Positions 15,722 through 25,455 are shown, counted from the stretch's first letter. The stretch is 64,000 nt of DNA from Cellulomonas chitinilytica (GCF_016862675.1 NZ_BONK01000015.1:1-64000), one strand, 5' to 3'. Notes: generated from the letters alone by a model not told the origin. Translations and numbers: made by a program.

Positions 15722-18700
15722 ATGCACAAGGTCAGCCGTACCCGTCGGATGAGAGCGCTCTCACGCGGAGTGGGGACCCTCGTCGCCGCGACGCTCGCCG
15801 TCGTCGGCCTGGTGGTCCCCGCGCAGGCCGTGACCGGGATGCTCCCGTTCGCGGTGACGAACAGCTCCGGCCTGAGCGGCAAGACGTACCTCTACGTCAT
15901 GGCCCGGGACCAGGCGTCGGGCGTCCAGGGCTGGGTGGACGGCGCCGGCACGTGGCACGCGTTCGACCTGCCCGACGAGGTCCCGGACGGCACACCACCG
16001 CCGGCGGCGCCCGACACGGCCATCGCCGGCCCGGCCAACGGCACGACCACGACGCTGCACCTGCGCGCGGGCCTGGTGTCGGGCCGCATCTACATGTCGT
16101 TCGAGAACAAGCTCGACTTCTTCCTGGCGCCCGAGGGCCTCGTCGAGCCGGCGGGCTGGGTCGAGACCGACCCGAACCACAACACCCTGTTCGACTGGGT
16201 CGAGTTCGCCCGCGACGGCTCCCGCTTCTTCATCAACACGACCATGGTCGACATGTTCAGCGTGCCGATCTCGGTGTCGGTCGTGCACGGGGACGGCCGG
16301 CCCGAGACGCAGGGCCGGCTCGTCACGAACGGTCGCAACCGGATCTTCGACGACCTCAAGGCGTACGGCTGGGGCGACCTGATCCAGTACCGCGACGGCG
16401 GCCAGCTGCCGCTGCGGGCGATGGCACCCGTCCACGGGGTCGAGGACGGCTCCATCTCGGCCGGGTACTTCTCCTCCTACGTGAACGACGCGTGGACCTA
16501 CTACTCGAGCACGCCGCTGACGGTGACGACGGCTCTCGGCACGTTCACCGGGAAGGTGTCGGGAGGCAAGTTCGTCTTCACGGACGCCGCCGGTGCGCTC
16601 GTCGGGACGTTCAGCAAGCCGTCGACCACCGACCTGCTGGCCTGCGAGGGGGCGACGCAGCCCGGAGGGCAGCCCCAGCACGACGCGGCGCTGGCCGTCG
16701 GGGCGCGGCTGTGCGCCGCGTTCAACCGCGGCACCCTCTCGACGCCCGGCCACAAGCGCTCCGACGTGCAGGCGACGCACGACGCCGCGTCGTTCTACCC
16801 GCCCGGCATCGCGTCGAACCTGTACTCGAAGGCGATGCACCGCAGCGAGGCGAACGGCAACGCCTACGGGTTCGCCTTCGACGACGTCGCGGAGTTCAGC
16901 CCGAGCATCAACTCGGAGAACCCGAAGATCGCCAACATGACGGTGACCCCGTTCACCGGTGGCGCGGGGGCGGGTGGCACGGGCAAGCCGGTGACCGCGT
17001 CGGTCGAGAAGCTGTTCGGCCACTGGACGTACGGCGGGTACTCCGACGACCCGGTCAACGTGGCGACGGGCAACTTCACGCAGGCCGAGCCGGTCATCGA
17101 CTTCCCGGTGCCGTGGTCGCCGAACCTGGCCCTCACGTACAACTCCCGGGACACCCGAGCCGGGCCGTTCGGGTCCGGATGGTCGTCGTCGCTGACCGAG
17201 TCGGTGACGGAGAACGATGACGGCTCGGCGAGCGTGCGCTGGCCGGACGGGTCGACCGTCGACTACGCGGTCGGGCAGGACGACGGCTACGTCACCCCGC
17301 AGGGCATCGACGCGACGCTCACCAGGACGTCGGCCGGCTGGACGACGTCGCGGCCCGACGGTTCCGGCGAGTCGTTCGACAACGCGGGGCGGGTCCTGTC
17401 GTTCCGGGACCCCGACGGCCGCGTCGTCACCGTGACCCGCGCGTGGTCGGGGCAGGTGCAGACGATCAACGGCGCGGGCGGGTACGCCCTCACGCTCGCC
17501 TCCTCGGGGGACGGGCGGATCACGTCCGCGACGTCGTCGGACGGGCGCACGGCGACCCTCACCTACGACGGTGACCGGCTCGTCGGCATCACCGACCCGG
17601 CCGGCGGGACGCGGACGTTCGGCTACGACGACGCCGGCCACCTGGCCTCGATCACCGACGCCGACGGCACGCGTGTCGTCGACAACCGGTACGACGCCGA
17701 CGGTCGGGTGCTGGAGCAGTCCCGGCCCGGGCAGACCACCGAGGTCTTCGAGTACGACGACGAGCACGGCACCACACGGATCGTCGACCCCGAGGGTGCC
17801 CTCGTGGTCGCGTACGCGTTCGACGAGGACGGCCGCCTCACGGCGATGACGGCCGCCGACGGCACCACGACGACCCGCACGTACGACGCCGGCGGACGCC
17901 CTGCGGAGTCGACCGACCGCGCCGGTGCGCTGACCACGACGACGTGGACGACGACCGGGCAGGTCGCCTCCGTCACGTCGAACGGCGCGACCACGACGTA
18001 CGAGTACGACGACGCCGCCCGGCCGACGAAGGTCACCGGCCCCACCGGCGAGACGGTGACGTACAGCTACGACGGCGCGGGCCGGCTCCCGACCGGCGCG
18101 AGCCTGCCCGACGGGTCCGCGGTGGCCTTCGAGGCCAGCGGGACGCGCCTCGCCGCCCTCACCGACGCCGACGGGCGCACGAGCCGGTACACGTACGACC
18201 CGCAGGGGAACGTCGCGACGGTGACGTCGCCGGGCGGGTCGGTGACGTCGTACGGGCGCGACGAGGCCGGTCGCGTCACGACGACCACCGCGCCGGACGG
18301 CGGCGTGACCCTGGTCGAGTACGACGCCGCGGGTCGCGTCGTGTCCCGCACCGACCCGTCGGGCGCGGTGACCCGGACCACGTACACCGCGGCCGGCCGT
18401 GTCGCGACCCTCACCGACCCCGACGGCCTGCGTCTCACGTACGCGTACGACGAGGCGGGGAGGGTCTCGCGGGTCGAGGGACCGGACGGCGACGTGACCC
18501 GGTACTCCTACGACGCCCGAGGGGACCTCGCCCGCGCGGTCGACCCGCTCGGCGTCGAGACGACGTACACGAACGACCTGTTCGGCCGGGTCGCGTCGTC
18601 GACCCGCGACGGCGTGACGACGACGTACTCGTACGACGCGGACGGCCGGCGCACGGCGGTGGAGACGGGCGGCCAGAGCGTCTCGCTGCAGTACGACGAC

Positions 18701-21562
18701 GCGGGTCGGGTGATCGGGTCGACGGACGCCGACGGGAACATGACCCGGTTCGGGTACGACCCGCTCGGGCGCCTGCTCACGACCGTCGCGCCCGACGGCA
18801 CGACGACGACGTCGACGTACGACGCCAACGGGAACGAGGTCTCCCGCCGGGACCCGATGGGCCGCACCTCGACCGCGACGTACTCGTCCGCGGGCCTCCT
18901 CACGTCGTCGACCGACCCGATGGGCTACACCACCCGGTACGCGTACGACGAGGACGGTCGGCTCGCGACGACGACCACCCCGGGCAACCACGTCTACGCG
19001 TACGCCTACGACGCGGCGGGCAGGCCGACGTCGGTGACCACCCCGGCCGGGCTCGTCACGCGGTACGGGTACGACGCTGCCGGACGACGGACGTCCGTGA
19101 CGAGCCCGGGCTCCGGGACCGTCACCACCGAGCTCTCCGACGCCGGGCGCCCGACGTCGGTGACCGACGCCGGCGGGAGCACGGCGACGTCCACGTGGGA
19201 CGACGCCGGCCGGATGGCGTCGTCGACGGACGCGGCCGGCGGCCGCACGACCTACGCGTACGACGACGCCGGACACCTCACCGCCCGCACCGACCCGCGC
19301 GGCGGCGTCACCCGGTACACGTGGACCGACGGCGGGCACGTCGCGACGGCCACCGACCCGCTCGACCGGACGACCTCGTACCGCTACGACACCCGTGGCA
19401 ACGTCGTGCGCGTCGAGAGCCCCGACGGAGACGTCACGACGTACGCGTACGACCGGGTCGGCCGCCTCGTCGGCCGCACGGACCCGAGCGGGGCGAAGGC
19501 CCGGTGGACGTACGACGTCACGGGCCGCCGTACCTCGATGACGGACGCGACCGGGACGACCCGCTACACGTACGACCCGACCGGCCAGCTCACCTCGATC
19601 ACGGGGCCCGACGGCGACCCGCCGTTCACGTTCACCTACGACGGCGACGGTCGCGTGGCGACCACGACGTACCCGGACGGCACGATCGTCACCGTCGGCC
19701 GCGACCCCGACGGCAACGTGGCGGCGGTCACGGACAACCGCGGCAGCTACCTCGCGTACTCCGTCGACGCGGACGGGCGGGTCACCCGCGAAGGCTCGTC
19801 GGCCGGTGCCGTGCGGACGTTCACCTACCTCGACGGCCTGCTCTCCCGGTACACCGAGCAGCTCGGCGCGCAGGCGCCCACCGTGTCGACGGGCGTCGAG
19901 CGGGACGCGAACGGCCGTGTCACGGGCCTGTCGACCGGCGGCGCCGTCACCTCCTTCGGGTACGACGCGGCCGGGCAGCTGACGTCCGTCGACGGCCCGG
20001 GGGACGACGACCGCACCTACACGTACGACGCGGCAGGCAACCGGGCGACGACGACCGCCGGCGGGACGGTCGACACGTACTCGTACGACGACGCGAACGA
20101 GCTCACCCGTGTGGAGCGCGGCGACGACACCTGGTCGACGTCCACCTACGACGGCTCCGGGCGCCTCACCGAGCGGTCGGTCGCCGACGGGTCGTCGTGG
20201 AAGGTCGACTACGACGGGTCCGGTGCCCCGACGCGTCTCGCGGTCGACGGGACGGTCGCCACGCTCACGCGGGACGGCGACGGGCGGCCGGTGACCGTCG
20301 ACTGGTCGACCGGCGGGGACGACCCGGCCACCGGGTCCGTCGACCTCGGCTGGCTCACGAGCCCCGACGGGCTGCCGACCGTGGCGTCCCTCGACGACGG
20401 GACCGCCACGACCGACCTGTACCGCGGCGTCGGCGGCGCGCTGCTGCAGACGTCGACCGACACGGTCGTGGCCGACGTCTCGCGGGACGTCCTCGGGTCC
20501 GTGCTCGGCAACGACGTGCTCGGGCTGCTCGACGGCGGGTACGACGAGTTCGGCGCCCCCTCCGACCCCGCCGGCGCCCCCGTCGTCGGGCTCGGCTACC
20601 GCGGACAGCTCACCGTGGCCGGGATCCCGCTCATGGGCGCCCGCGCCTACGACCCGAGCACCGGCCGGTTCACCGCGACCGACCCGCTGCCGCCCGTCCC
20701 CGGCCTCGCGGCGACCAGCACGCCGTACCCGTACGTCAACAACGACCCCCTCGACCTGATCGACCCGCTGGGCCTGAGCTCGGTCGGCGACGCGGCCTGG
20801 GGATTCGCTGACGCGTTGACGCTCGGCGGGACGAGGTACGCCCGGCAGCACGAGTGGGGCTGGCTGACCGACCACGTCGACTACACCAGCGGCGCCTACA
20901 AGGGCGGCATGATCGCCGGCGCCGTGACAGGCACGCTCGTGGTCACCTACTTCACCGCGGGCACCGGGACCGCCCTGGTGGCGGGCGCCTACTCGGGTGC
21001 GATCGCGGCCAACGCCATGCCTGCGGTGCTCCAGAACCGGCAGGCGTCCGCCGGGGAGATCGCGTTCGGCGCCCTGACCGGCGCCGCCCTCGCGGGGGGC
21101 GCCCTGGGAGTGCAGGCAGCGTTCGCCCGAATCCCAGGCTCGCCGGCGTCCTTCGTCTCGAACGGCGTGTCGCTCGACACGAACGTGATCGTGTCGGCCA
21201 CGCAGTACGGGAAGGCTGCTGCGGTGGACGCTGCGCTCGGCGGCCGACAGCCGGTCGTGACATCGACCGCTCTCGACGAGTTCCTCGCGGGAGGCGGGGC
21301 TCAGGCAGACGTCGATGCGTTCCTGTCGGCGCGAGGGGGCGGCTACGGTCCAGCCGCTTCCGACGCCGCGAGGCAGGAGCTTCTCGATCGACTCGCGACG
21401 CACAACAATGGCTTGCTCGCCGGTCAGCAACGCGTGCTCGGGCCTGGGGACCTCTGCGTGGCGGCGGAGGCGTGTCAGCTCGGGATCCCTGTGCTCACGC
21501 AGGACTCGCGGTTCTTCAAGACGATGACTGCCCTCGGAATCGATGCGGAGAAATTCGGATGA
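15722..21562 (+). CDS. Secreted GH64-RHS-PIN polymorphic toxin
   Basis: A 1,946-residue protein with a run of G plus ATG at 15722. A signal peptide (about 1-35, ending PAQA) leads to a GH64 thaumatin-like beta-1,3-glucanase domain (about 40-410: LPFAVTNSSGLSGKTYLYV, RIYMSFENKLDFFL, FDWVEFARDG, VDMFSVPISVSV). An RHS start segment (DPVNVATGNFTQ, about 445) follows, then dozens of YD repeats (about 590-1620) and the RHS core ending YVNNDPLDLIDPLGL (about 1675-1690). After a hydrophobic pre-toxin stretch (1723-1790) comes a PIN-like nuclease tip with Asp1819 (LDTNVIV), Glu1853, Asp1910 and Asp1928. Inference: an exported RNase toxin whose head binds or cuts glucan. The next gene, overlapping by 4 bases, is its likely immunity partner. 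Confidence 0.82.
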   Translation: MHKVSRTRRMRALSRGVGTLVAATLAVVGLVVPAQAVTGMLPFAVTNSSGLSGKTYLYVMARDQASGVQGWVDGAGTWHAFDLPDEVPDGTPPPAAPDTAIAGPANGTTTTLHLRAGLVSGRIYMSFENKLDFFLAPEGLVEPAGWVETDPNHNTLFDWVEFARDGSRFFINTTMVDMFSVPISVSVVHGDGRPETQGRLVTNGRNRIFDDLKAYGWGDLIQYRDGGQLPLRAMAPVHGVEDGSISAGYFSSYVNDAWTYYSSTPLTVTTALGTFTGKVSGGKFVFTDAAGALVGTFSKPSTTDLLACEGATQPGGQPQHDAALAVGARLCAAFNRGTLSTPGHKRSDVQATHDAASFYPPGIASNLYSKAMHRSEANGNAYGFAFDDVAEFSPSINSENPKIANMTVTPFTGGAGAGGTGKPVTASVEKLFGHWTYGGYSDDPVNVATGNFTQAEPVIDFPVPWSPNLALTYNSRDTRAGPFGSGWSSSLTESVTENDDGSASVRWPDGSTVDYAVGQDDGYVTPQGIDATLTRTSAGWTTSRPDGSGESFDNAGRVLSFRDPDGRVVTVTRAWSGQVQTINGAGGYALTLASSGDGRITSATSSDGRTATLTYDGDRLVGITDPAGGTRTFGYDDAGHLASITDADGTRVVDNRYDADGRVLEQSRPGQTTEVFEYDDEHGTTRIVDPEGALVVAYAFDEDGRLTAMTAADGTTTTRTYDAGGRPAESTDRAGALTTTTWTTTGQVASVTSNGATTTYEYDDAARPTKVTGPTGETVTYSYDGAGRLPTGASLPDGSAVAFEASGTRLAALTDADGRTSRYTYDPQGNVATVTSPGGSVTSYGRDEAGRVTTTTAPDGGVTLVEYDAAGRVVSRTDPSGAVTRTTYTAAGRVATLTDPDGLRLTYAYDEAGRVSRVEGPDGDVTRYSYDARGDLARAVDPLGVETTYTNDLFGRVASSTRDGVTTTYSYDADGRRTAVETGGQSVSLQYDDAGRVIGSTDADGNMTRFGYDPLGRLLTTVAPDGTTTTSTYDANGNEVSRRDPMGRTSTATYSSAGLLTSSTDPMGYTTRYAYDEDGRLATTTTPGNHVYAYAYDAAGRPTSVTTPAGLVTRYGYDAAGRRTSVTSPGSGTVTTELSDAGRPTSVTDAGGSTATSTWDDAGRMASSTDAAGGRTTYAYDDAGHLTARTDPRGGVTRYTWTDGGHVATATDPLDRTTSYRYDTRGNVVRVESPDGDVTTYAYDRVGRLVGRTDPSGAKARWTYDVTGRRTSMTDATGTTRYTYDPTGQLTSITGPDGDPPFTFTYDGDGRVATTTYPDGTIVTVGRDPDGNVAAVTDNRGSYLAYSVDADGRVTREGSSAGAVRTFTYLDGLLSRYTEQLGAQAPTVSTGVERDANGRVTGLSTGGAVTSFGYDAAGQLTSVDGPGDDDRTYTYDAAGNRATTTAGGTVDTYSYDDANELTRVERGDDTWSTSTYDGSGRLTERSVADGSSWKVDYDGSGAPTRLAVDGTVATLTRDGDGRPVTVDWSTGGDDPATGSVDLGWLTSPDGLPTVASLDDGTATTDLYRGVGGALLQTSTDTVVADVSRDVLGSVLGNDVLGLLDGGYDEFGAPSDPAGAPVVGLGYRGQLTVAGIPLMGARAYDPSTGRFTATDPLPPVPGLAATSTPYPYVNNDPLDLIDPLGLSSVGDAAWGFADALTLGGTRYARQHEWGWLTDHVDYTSGAYKGGMIAGAVTGTLVVTYFTAGTGTALVAGAYSGAIAANAMPAVLQNRQASAGEIAFGALTGAALAGGALGVQAAFARIPGSPASFVSNGVSLDTNVIVSATQYGKAAAVDAALGGRQPVVTSTALDEFLAGGGAQADVDAFLSARGGGYGPAASDAARQELLDRLATHNNGLLAGQQRVLGPGDLCVAAEACQLGIPVLTQDSRFFKTMTALGIDAEKFG

Positions 21563-21888
21563 GCCTCTACAACTCGTTCCGCGCAACGATCACCTGCCCT
21601 CATTGTCAGGATGTCGCAGAGCGCGAGGTCCAGTTCCGGTACGGGCACGTGTGGCAGCACGAGTACGTCCTGGGATCGACCATCATCTGGGGGCCGGCTG
21701 CCGTCGGCGACCCCGGGCTGCCCCGCGTCGTCGTGGACGGCTGGATGGTCGAGTGCGACGCGTGCGGAGGTGACGGACGGATCGCCCTCTTCCTGCGTGA
21801 CAACGTCATCTGGGGCCTGGGACCGGTCGCATGGGCGCCCGGACTGCCGAGCAACGGATGGTTGGCGGACGGCGGAGGCTCCGGCTGA
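21559..21888 (+). CDS. Putative immunity protein (zinc-ribbon) for the RHS-PIN toxin
   Basis: A 109-residue protein whose ATG overlaps the toxin stop (ATGA). It has two CxxC pairs, CPHC (13-16) and CDAC (66-69), likely one zinc ribbon. Between them it has FRYGHVWQHEYVLGSTIIWG and a VGDPG...VVVDG segment. The sequence is acidic and aromatic, as are many immunity proteins that mask nuclease active sites. The base composition of this gene and the toxin tip is visibly less GC-rich than the RHS core, as expected for a tip and immunity cassette that is exchanged. The assignment rests on position and size; I do not recognise the family. Confidence 0.6.
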   Translation: MSLYNSFRATITCPHCQDVAEREVQFRYGHVWQHEYVLGSTIIWGPAAVGDPGLPRVVVDGWMVECDACGGDGRIALFLRDNVIWGLGPVAWAPGLPSNGWLADGGGSG

Positions 21889-22035
21889 CCGACCGGTGGA
21901 GTCCGTGACGGACGTCGTCGCGGAGGACCGTCGACACGTGCGCGGCGTGGTCGGACGTTCGGACGGCGGACGAGGTTCTCCGGAGACGGGCAGCCGAAGC
22001 GCTGCGCGAGCCTGGATGGACGTCGAAGGGGTGAC

Positions 22036-22704
22036 GTGCGAAGCGAGTACACGAGCGACGGGCTGGACGAGAGCGAGCTCGCACCGACGCCGCTGCAGCA
22101 GGTCCGTCGGTGGGTGGCCGAGGCGACCGCCCGGCAGGCGGACCTCGGCGACGTCGCCGAGCCCACCGCCCTGTCGGTCGCGACCGTCGACGCCGACGGG
22201 CGGCCGAACGTCCGCACGGTTCTCATGCGGTTCCTCGACGCACGGGGGCCCGGGTTCGTCACGGACCTCGGCTCGGCGAAGAGTCGCGAGCTCACCGCGA
22301 ACGGCGCGGTCGCCGCGTCGCTGACCTGGGCGGCGATGCACCGGGCGGTCCGGTTCCGGGGCCGGGCGGTCCTCGTGGGGCGCGACGACATCGACGCGTA
22401 CTTCCGGGCGAGGCCGTGGGGGTCGCGGATCAGCGCGTGGGCGTCGGACCAGTCGCGGCCGGTCGCGGACCGGGGGGCGCTCGTGGCGGCCTACGAGCGG
22501 TACGCCGCGCTGTACCCGGACACCGGTTCGCCGGACGACGTGCCGGTCCCGGACACGTGGGGCGGCTGGCGGATCGACTGCGACGAGGTCGAGCTGTGGG
22601 CGGGTCGACGCGACCGGCTGCACGACCGCCTCGTGTACGCACGAGTCACCGACGGCGACCTCGGCACGCCGACGGCCTGGACGGTGCACCGGCGTCAGCC
22701 GTGA
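22036..22704 (+). CDS. pdxH: Pyridoxamine 5'-phosphate oxidase
   Basis: A 222-residue FMN-dependent oxidase that converts pyridoxamine/pyridoxine 5'-phosphate to pyridoxal 5'-phosphate in vitamin B6 salvage and synthesis. Matching segments are EPTALSVATVDADGRPNVRTVLMR (FMN-binding opening), SRELTANGAVAASLTWAAMHRAVRF, YFRARPWGSRISAWASDQS (substrate loop) and the C-terminal WGGWRIDCDEVELWAGRRDRLHDRLVYAR, including the conserved Arg-Leu-His segment. The length is normal. GTG start preceded by AAGGGG. The 147 bases upstream, after the immunity gene, hold nothing recognisable. Its position next to the toxin locus looks incidental. Confidence 0.92.
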   Translation: MRSEYTSDGLDESELAPTPLQQVRRWVAEATARQADLGDVAEPTALSVATVDADGRPNVRTVLMRFLDARGPGFVTDLGSAKSRELTANGAVAASLTWAAMHRAVRFRGRAVLVGRDDIDAYFRARPWGSRISAWASDQSRPVADRGALVAAYERYAALYPDTGSPDDVPVPDTWGGWRIDCDEVELWAGRRDRLHDRLVYARVTDGDLGTPTAWTVHRRQP

Positions 22705-22753
22705 CCGCGACGAGGTCTGTCGGACGGCGGTCCAGCGGTGGCAGGATCGCGCC

Positions 22754-23170
22754 ATGGACTCCGAGTCGTGGCACCTGAGCGTGTTCATCGACCGCGCGGC
22801 GTCCGACGTGTACGCGTACGTCTCGGACCCCGCCAACCTGCCGACGTGGGCGCTCGGCCTCGGGAGCTCGGTGGTGCAGGAGGAGGACGGCCGCTGGTTC
22901 GTCGCGACGGCGGAGGGCCGGGTCGGGTTCACCTTCGTGGCGCCCAACGAGCTCGGCGTCCTCGACCACGTGATCTCCCTGCCGGACGGCACGACCGTCT
23001 ACGTGCCGCTGCGGGTCATCGCCGACGGTGCGGACCGGTGCGAGATCGTCTTCACGCTGCGACGCGCACCCGGGATGTCCGACCAGGAGCTCGAACGTGA
23101 CGCGGGTCTGGTGAGCACCGACCTGGCCGTGCTCAAGGACGTCCTCGAGGCCGGGCCCGCCCCGGCCTGA
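22754..23170 (+). CDS. SRPBCC-family protein
   Basis: A 138-residue protein with the START-like helix-grip layout: WHLSVFIDRAASDVYAYVSDPANLPTWALGL at the N-terminus, alternating strands (VVQEEDGRWFV, VGFTFVAPNELGVLDHVI), and a long C-terminal helix (TDLAVLKDVLEAG). Such domains bind small hydrophobic ligands or act as cyclases and activators. No catalytic residue stands out, so the ligand is unknown. It starts 49 bases after pdxH on the same strand and could be cotranscribed. Cytoplasmic; no signal peptide. Confidence 0.75.
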   Translation: MDSESWHLSVFIDRAASDVYAYVSDPANLPTWALGLGSSVVQEEDGRWFVATAEGRVGFTFVAPNELGVLDHVISLPDGTTVYVPLRVIADGADRCEIVFTLRRAPGMSDQELERDAGLVSTDLAVLKDVLEAGPAPA

Positions 23171-23337
23171 CACCGGCCGGACCTGCACGAGCGGAGCGCC
23201 CGGCCGTCACGCGGTGACGACGTCGGCCGCGGTCGACGGCGCGTCCGGAGCCCGTCCCTCGATCGGGGTGGCCGTTCACCCGCACGTGCCGGTGGTCCCG
23301 CCCGGCGGGCACGGCCGGACTCGGGCACCCTGGACGG

Positions 23338-23781
23338 GTGGGTGATGTCCGGGACCTCAGGAGCGCGGCGAGCGCACGGCAACGCGACGCGCACGTCGTC
23401 GACGACGAGCTGGTGCTCGTCGCCGAACGGTCGGCGCCGCGCACGGTGCGGCACTGGGTGATGCGCGCCGTCGCGGAGGCCGGCGTCGGTGGGGTGTCCA
23501 ACCAGGTCGTCGAGCTGCTGACCGGCGAGCTCGTCTCGAACGCGGTGGTGCACGGGCCGGACGGCGGGTCGATCCACGTGCGGGTCCGGATCGACCGGGC
23601 CGACGTCCGGGTCGAGGTCACCGACGAGGGCGGAGGTGCCCCGAAGGCCGGCCACCCGGAGCCGACCGCGCCCAGCGGCCGGGGGCTCGCGCTCGTCGAG
23701 GCGCTGTCGTCGGACTGGGGCACCCGGGCGGTCCCGGGGGGCAAGACGGTGTGGTTCGAGGTGCACGGTGAGGCTGACTGA
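23338..23781 (+). CDS. RsbW-like anti-sigma serine kinase / HATPase domain protein
   Basis: A 147-residue stand-alone GHKL ATPase domain. The N box is ELLTGELVSNAVVHG (Asn68), the G1 box VEVTDEGGG (Asp96), and the G2 region SGRGLALVEAL. There is no histidine phosphoacceptor or sensor domain, as in actinobacterial RsbW-type anti-sigma factors and regulatory kinases. It would act in the cytoplasm on a sigma factor or an anti-sigma antagonist, neither of which is adjacent. The ECF sigma gene at 25456 belongs to a different regulatory type. GTG start. The 167 bases upstream hold no gene. Confidence 0.8.
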   Translation: MGDVRDLRSAASARQRDAHVVDDELVLVAERSAPRTVRHWVMRAVAEAGVGGVSNQVVELLTGELVSNAVVHGPDGGSIHVRVRIDRADVRVEVTDEGGGAPKAGHPEPTAPSGRGLALVEALSSDWGTRAVPGGKTVWFEVHGEAD

Positions 23782-23823
23782 CCGTTGCCCCGAACGTCTG
23801 GCCTGCGGTTCCGCCATGCGCGC

Positions 23824-23841
23824 CTACGCTGGGCAGCGTAG
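23824..23841. promoter_or_regulatory. Inverted repeat upstream of the MinD-like gene
   Basis: CTACGCT-gggc-AGCGTAG is a perfect 7-bp inverted repeat. It overlaps TAGTTT (23839-23844), which lies six bases before an in-frame GTG at 23851. It may be an operator over a leaderless promoter. Confidence 0.35.
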
Positions 23842-23874
23842 TTTCTGGTCGTGCGACCGAGGAGCGACGTGACG

Positions 23875-25359
23875 ATGACCGAGGGCACCGACGACCGCGG
23901 AACCGCCACCCCCGAGCGGGTGCCGGAGATCACCGCCGAGGTGCGCGACGACGGGACGGGCGAGATCTCGGTCGACGGGGTCGTCGAGCGGGTGCAGCTG
24001 GCGACGCTGGCGGAGGCCGGTGCCGCGATCACGGCCCGGGTGGCCGAGCTGGCCGGTGAGTCGGGGCGACCGCTGCCGGTGAAGGTGCGGGACCCCGACG
24101 GGGTCTGGTCGCTGCTGATCCACCCGGACGGCGTCGTCGACGAGGCCCCGGAGGACGACCCCGCCGAGATCGTCACCACGACCAGCGGGCCGGTGCCTGC
24201 CGTCACCGCGCTCACCGCGGACTCCGCGCCGACCGCTGCCGTCACCCCGCCGACGACCTCGCTCCCGACGCCGCCGGCACCCGCCGCACCAGCGACGGCG
24301 ACCGCAGCGACGGCCGCGTCGACCACCGCGGCGTCCACTGCGTCGACCACCGCGTCGTCCGCTGCGTCCACCACGGCACCGCAGACCCGCACCCGTGGCA
24401 GCGGCCAGTCCCGTGACGCAGGTCAGCTCCCCACGCTCGACGACCTGCTCGCCGCCCGGCACCCCGTCACGGGCGGTCCCGCCGAGCACGGCTGGCGTGC
24501 GGGCGTGCGCCGCGTGACGTTCGGGGCGGTCGCGCCCGGCCCCGGCCGTGCCGAGCAGCGCCGCCGGGTCGCGTCGGCCTCCGTGCGCCGCACGCTCGAC
24601 GGGCCGAAGACGGTCGTGATCATCAACCCGAAGGGCGGCGCCCACAAGACGACGGCGACGATGCTGCTCGCCGCGACGTTCGGGCTGCAGCGCGGCGGCT
24701 ACACGCTCGCGTGGGACAACAACGAGACCCGCGGCACCCTCGGCTGGCGCTCGTCGCACACCGACCACACGAACACGGCCGTCGACCTGCTGAGCGCCCT
24801 GCCGCGGCTGTCGGCCCGGGGGACCGTGCGCATCGGGGACCTCGACCAGTACGTGCGGACCCAGCCGACGGAGCAGTTCGACGTGCTCGCGTCCGACGAG
24901 TCCTCGGCGTCGGTGTCGAACGTCGACGCGGCGTCGTTCCGGTCGTTGCACCAGGTGCTCTCGCAGTTCTACCGGGTGCTCGTCATCGACACGGGCAACA
25001 ACATGCGGGCGTCGAACTGGCAGGCCGCCGTCGGGCTCGCCGACCAGATCGTGGTCGTGTCGACGATCCGGGAGGACACCGCACAGTCCGCCGCGTGGGC
25101 GCTCGACTCCCTGCGGGCGTCAGGCCGCGAAGAGGTCGTCCGCAAGGCCGTCACCGTGCTGTCCGCCCCCGAGCCGAAGGTCGACAAGGACCTGCGCGGG
25201 CGGCTGCGCTCGCACTTCGGGGCACTCACACGCGCCGTCCTCGAGGTGCCGCACGACAAGTCGCTCGTGTCCGGCGGCCCCATCGACTACGACGCGCTGC
25301 ACCCCCGGACGCGGGACGCGTGGCTCAAGGTCACCGCAGTGGTCGCGGACGGGTTGTAG
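23875..25359 (+). CDS. MinD/ParA-like ATPase
   Basis: A 494-residue protein. An N-terminal beta-rich domain (about 10-80) is followed by a long Ala/Thr/Pro linker (about 100-185). A C-terminal SIMIBI ATPase has the deviant Walker A KGGAHKT (253-259), a switch-like DNNETRGTLGW, and Walker B YRVLVIDTGNN. This matches actinobacterial MinD-like ATPases found with secretion or polar machinery rather than true chromosome-partition ParA; no parB is adjacent. The chosen ATG has GAGGAG ten bases upstream. GTG 23851, with TAGTTT six bases before it, is a leaderless alternative that adds eight residues. Partner unknown. Confidence 0.75.
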   Translation: MTEGTDDRGTATPERVPEITAEVRDDGTGEISVDGVVERVQLATLAEAGAAITARVAELAGESGRPLPVKVRDPDGVWSLLIHPDGVVDEAPEDDPAEIVTTTSGPVPAVTALTADSAPTAAVTPPTTSLPTPPAPAAPATATAATAASTTAASTASTTASSAASTTAPQTRTRGSGQSRDAGQLPTLDDLLAARHPVTGGPAEHGWRAGVRRVTFGAVAPGPGRAEQRRRVASASVRRTLDGPKTVVIINPKGGAHKTTATMLLAATFGLQRGGYTLAWDNNETRGTLGWRSSHTDHTNTAVDLLSALPRLSARGTVRIGDLDQYVRTQPTEQFDVLASDESSASVSNVDAASFRSLHQVLSQFYRVLVIDTGNNMRASNWQAAVGLADQIVVVSTIREDTAQSAAWALDSLRASGREEVVRKAVTVLSAPEPKVDKDLRGRLRSHFGALTRAVLEVPHDKSLVSGGPIDYDALHPRTRDAWLKVTAVVADGL

Positions 25360-25455
25360 AAGCTCGTCGGGCGGTACGTGCAAGATCGCCGGGTCAGGGG
25401 ACACAGTGCGGGTGTGGGCCGTGGACGGCCTGCGACCGACGACCCTGGGAGCACC

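Noticed and set aside
17500..20700. The repeated YD units as a possible DNA repeat array
   Set aside because: The repetition is at the protein level (RHS/YD repeats) with diverged DNA, so it is coding structure and not a separate repeat element.
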